A stretch of 6,567 bases of DNA from Candidatus Cibiobacter qucibialis (lineage in GTDB: Bacteria; Bacillota; Clostridia; Oscillospirales; Ruminococcaceae), in NCBI GenBank assembly GCA_004000625.1, contig SAUS01000104.1:1-6567 (forward strand). The letters run 5' to 3'. Below the pieces are notes generated by a model. That model had not been told where the DNA came from, did not search any database, and saw only the letters and a program-made list of their open reading frames with translations. Positions 5,326 through 6,567 of this stretch are shown here, piece by piece (position 1 is the stretch's first letter; each line of letters opens with the position of its first letter). The position numbers and the translations under genes are program-made.

Positions 5326-5601
5326 TCAGTTCTGCTTCATCTTAGCGAAGCACTCGCTGCAGTAGACCGGACGGTCTTCGCGCGGCTGGAAGGGCACCTT
5401 GCAGGTCTTGCCGCAGCTTGCGCAAACGGCGTCGAACATCTGGCGCTCACCACGGGTAGCGTTCTTGCGGGCATCGCGGCATGCCTTGCAGCGCTGGGGC
5501 TGGTTCTCGAAACCACGGCTTGCGTAGAACTCCTGCTCACCGGCGGTCCAAACGAACTCTTTGCCGCAATCTTTGCATACCAAAGTCTTGTCTTCGTACA
5601 T
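5326..5601 (-). CDS. Two-module zinc-ribbon protein (CxxC-x17-CxxC family)
   Basis: This is a small, probably cytosolic, 91-aa zinc-binding protein. The N-terminal module has CKDC (Cys9, Cys12) and CKAC (Cys38, Cys41), resembling the probable zinc-ribbon (zf-trcl-like) domain. The C-terminal module has CASC (Cys60, Cys63) and CSEC (Cys81, Cys84) with exactly 17 residues between the pairs, the signature of the CxxC-x17-CxxC family. Basic residues between the modules (CRDARKNATRGERQ) could contact nucleic acid, but the family's function is not established as far as I know. The start is MYEDK (ATG 5599-5601), with GAGGAG at 5611-5616 nine nt upstream; a 15-codon longer frame lacks such a site. 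It follows the sigma factor gene by 131 bp with no convincing promoter between, so the two may be cotranscribed, and it ends in a strong terminator. Confidence 0.88.
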   Translation of the reverse strand: MYEDKTLVCKDCGKEFVWTAGEQEFYASRGFENQPQRCKACRDARKNATRGERQMFDAVCASCGKTCKVPFQPREDRPVYCSECFAKMKQN

Positions 5602-5732
5602 AGTGGGTATCTCCTCTTTGTTTACTTGCCCGCGGAAGAATTTCAACCAACGCTTGGGGTCACCAATGAACTGATTGCTAAGCTACTGGGGGCATTGTTT
5701 ATATGTCCAGGCCAAAACGCCTGAATCCAAAT

Positions 5733-6287
5733 TCATTCTCGCACTTCATCACTGCGCAGCTTTTTGCGGGCGCGCATCAGGGCGTTTTCCACCGCTTTGG
5801 GGGTGCAGTGCAGCAGTTGGGCTGTCTGGGCGGCGGTGTGCCCCTCCAAACTGGCAAGCAGACTGCCGCGTTCCAGGGGCGAAAGCTGCGTGTTGATGCG
5901 TTCCAGCACGGCGGCGCAGCGCTCGTTGGCAATGGCAAGCTCTTCCGGCCCCGGCGCGGCAGAATTTTCCGGCAGGGGCACACTGTTGTTCAGCGGAGCA
6001 TGCTTTTTGCGGGTGGCACTGCGGCGGGCATCCTGCTGTGCGTTGGCAATACAGGCTGCGGCATACGCGGTAAAGGGGACTTTTTTATCCGTCCGGTAGC
6101 TGCGCACGGCATGGAACAGGCCAATCAGCCCTTCCTGCACCGCATCGTCAAAGTCAAGGCCGGGTGCTGCAGCGGCAGCGGCGCCTTTGCGTATGGCAGG
6201 CATCATGGCGGTGATCAGCGCGGCAATAGCGCTTTCCTCCCCAGCCTGTGCCTGCTGCAGCAGCTCGTCATCCATCTGCTGCGGCAT
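5733..6287 (-). CDS. RNA polymerase sigma factor, sigma-H-like (sigma-70 family)
   Basis: This 184-aa protein should direct RNA polymerase to an alternative promoter class. Region 2 covers about residues 44-100: LDFDDAVQEGLIGLFHAVRS, then KVPFTAYAAACIANAQQ, and ATRKKHAPLNNSVPL, which closely follows the sigma-H pattern (ATRQKHIPLNSYVSL in Bacillus as I recall it). Region 4 is at about 136-178: LSPLERGSLL, then a helix-turn-helix with LEGHTAAQTAQLLHCTPKAVENALMRARKKLR. The usual sigma-H core before region 2 is replaced by an alanine run (residues 36-41), and the protein is a little shorter than the roughly 210-aa Bacillus SigH. The start is ATG 6285-6287, with GGGAGGAAA at 6294-6302. Its own promoter is housekeeping-type (6324-6352). 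Sigma-H serves sporulation and competence in relatives; the role here is unknown. It could instead be grouped with ComX-like or generic ECF-sized factors. Confidence 0.9.
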   Translation of the reverse strand: MPQQMDDELLQQAQAGEESAIAALITAMMPAIRKGAAAAAAPGLDFDDAVQEGLIGLFHAVRSYRTDKKVPFTAYAAACIANAQQDARRSATRKKHAPLNNSVPLPENSAAPGPEELAIANERCAAVLERINTQLSPLERGSLLASLEGHTAAQTAQLLHCTPKAVENALMRARKKLRSDEVRE

Positions 6288-6323
6288 GGCTACTTTCCTC
6301 CCTGGATAAATGCGATTGTTCTT

Positions 6324-6352
6324 ATTTTACCGTTTAACGCCGCGTTTGTCAA
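6324..6352 (-). promoter_or_regulatory. Sigma-70 promoter of the sigma factor gene
   Basis: On the minus strand, TTGACA (6352-6347), a 17-bp spacer and TAAAAT (6329-6324) form a near-consensus promoter, with a start near 6317 and a leader of about 30 nt before the sigma factor ATG. Confidence 0.82.
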
Positions 6353-6512
6353 TAAAATTTTGCCCTGTACGTTAAATAATCCCTTCCTCAAGAGAGGGAT
6401 TTGCCGCACTGTGGCTGCGCCATGCTCCTACCTTCCTTTAAGAACCCCCATCGTCGGCAGATCTCCGCCAATGGAAACGGTTTCAGAGTCGTTCGGCAAA
6501 TCGGACACTTTA
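6353..6512. other. Intergenic stretch with one hairpin and a possible coding remnant
   Basis: There is no convincing gene here. AATCCCT (6378-6384) and AGGGATT (6395-6401) form a 7-bp hairpin with a 10-nt loop and only a weak T-rich flank (ATTTAACG) on the minus strand. It could be a weak terminator for a gene beyond the window. Between about 6425 and 6512 two minus-strand frames are open: one ends at TAG near 6434 (reading ...DLPNDSETVSIGGDLPTM...), the other runs from the window edge through the partial MITE to TGA 6388-6390 (60 codons with the stop). Either could be the tail of a gene interrupted by the element or non-coding repeat sequence. Confidence 0.35.
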
Positions 6513-6567
6513 GGCAACACCGCACAATTCCCGCCTTGCGGCTTAAGCACCGCTCCGGCAGCTGCGG
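6513..6567 (-). repeat. Partial MITE-like element, right-end portion (cut by window edge)
   Basis: The 55 bases are an exact reverse complement of 5095-5149, including the terminal repeat GGCAACACCGCACAATTC at 6513-6530. The base quartet just outside is TTTA (6509-6512). The remainder of the copy lies outside the window. It is in the opposite orientation to the complete central copy and about 160 bp upstream of the sigma factor promoter. Confidence 0.92.

Noticed and set aside
5647..5732. Separate promoter for the zinc-ribbon gene
   Set aside because: Candidate hexamers (TTGGAT/TATAAA, TTGGTG/AAATTC) have wrong spacing or poor -10 boxes.

Overview
The window reads as a piece of a fairly GC-rich Firmicutes chromosome. 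The best guess is a gut Clostridia member of the Ruminococcaceae/Oscillospiraceae (Faecalibacterium/Subdoligranulum/Gemmiger-like). The reasons are strong AGGAGG-type ribosome sites before almost every gene, textbook TTGACA/TAnAAT promoters, the PyrD(B)-PyrK pair typical of Firmicutes, a sigma-H-like factor, a CxxC-x17-CxxC zinc-ribbon protein, and short dispersed repeats of a kind I associate with that group. The genus is inference from memory, not proof. Every gene I accept lies on the minus strand.

Right to left, in the direction of transcription: positions 6513-6567 are the end of a small inverted-repeat element. Next comes about 160 bp without a convincing gene, then a sigma-70 promoter (6324-6352) driving a sigma-H-like factor (5733-6287). 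A two-zinc-ribbon protein follows (5326-5601) and ends in a strong terminator (5269-5307). A second promoter (5192-5221) faces a small exported protein gene (4669-4950), but a 172-bp MITE-like element (4978-5149) sits between that promoter and the gene's ribosome site. A third promoter (4363-4391) begins the pyrimidine operon.

The pyrimidine operon runs pyrC (2665-3852), pyrF (1745-2611), pyrK (982-1764), pyrD (74-982). These encode dihydroorotase, OMP decarboxylase, and the two subunits of the NAD-linked dihydroorotate dehydrogenase. The last three genes overlap and are probably translationally coupled. The operon has a leader of about 500 nt. Within it are a 29-codon reading frame with its own Shine-Dalgarno sequence, a U-rich stretch, a hairpin plus U-run that overlaps the frame's stop codon (attenuator-like), and then about 280 bp of very GC-rich short hairpins containing a decayed duplication. 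pyrE, pyrB and carAB are not in the window.

Three copies of one small element (terminal repeat GGCAAYACCGCAYAATTC) occur in 6.6 kb: one complete copy in the middle and one partial copy at each window end, each cut at exactly 55 bp. The ends therefore look like assembly breaks in a dispersed repeat. The most interesting points are the possible attenuation leader of the pyr operon and the MITE placed inside the 5' untranslated region of the small exported protein gene.
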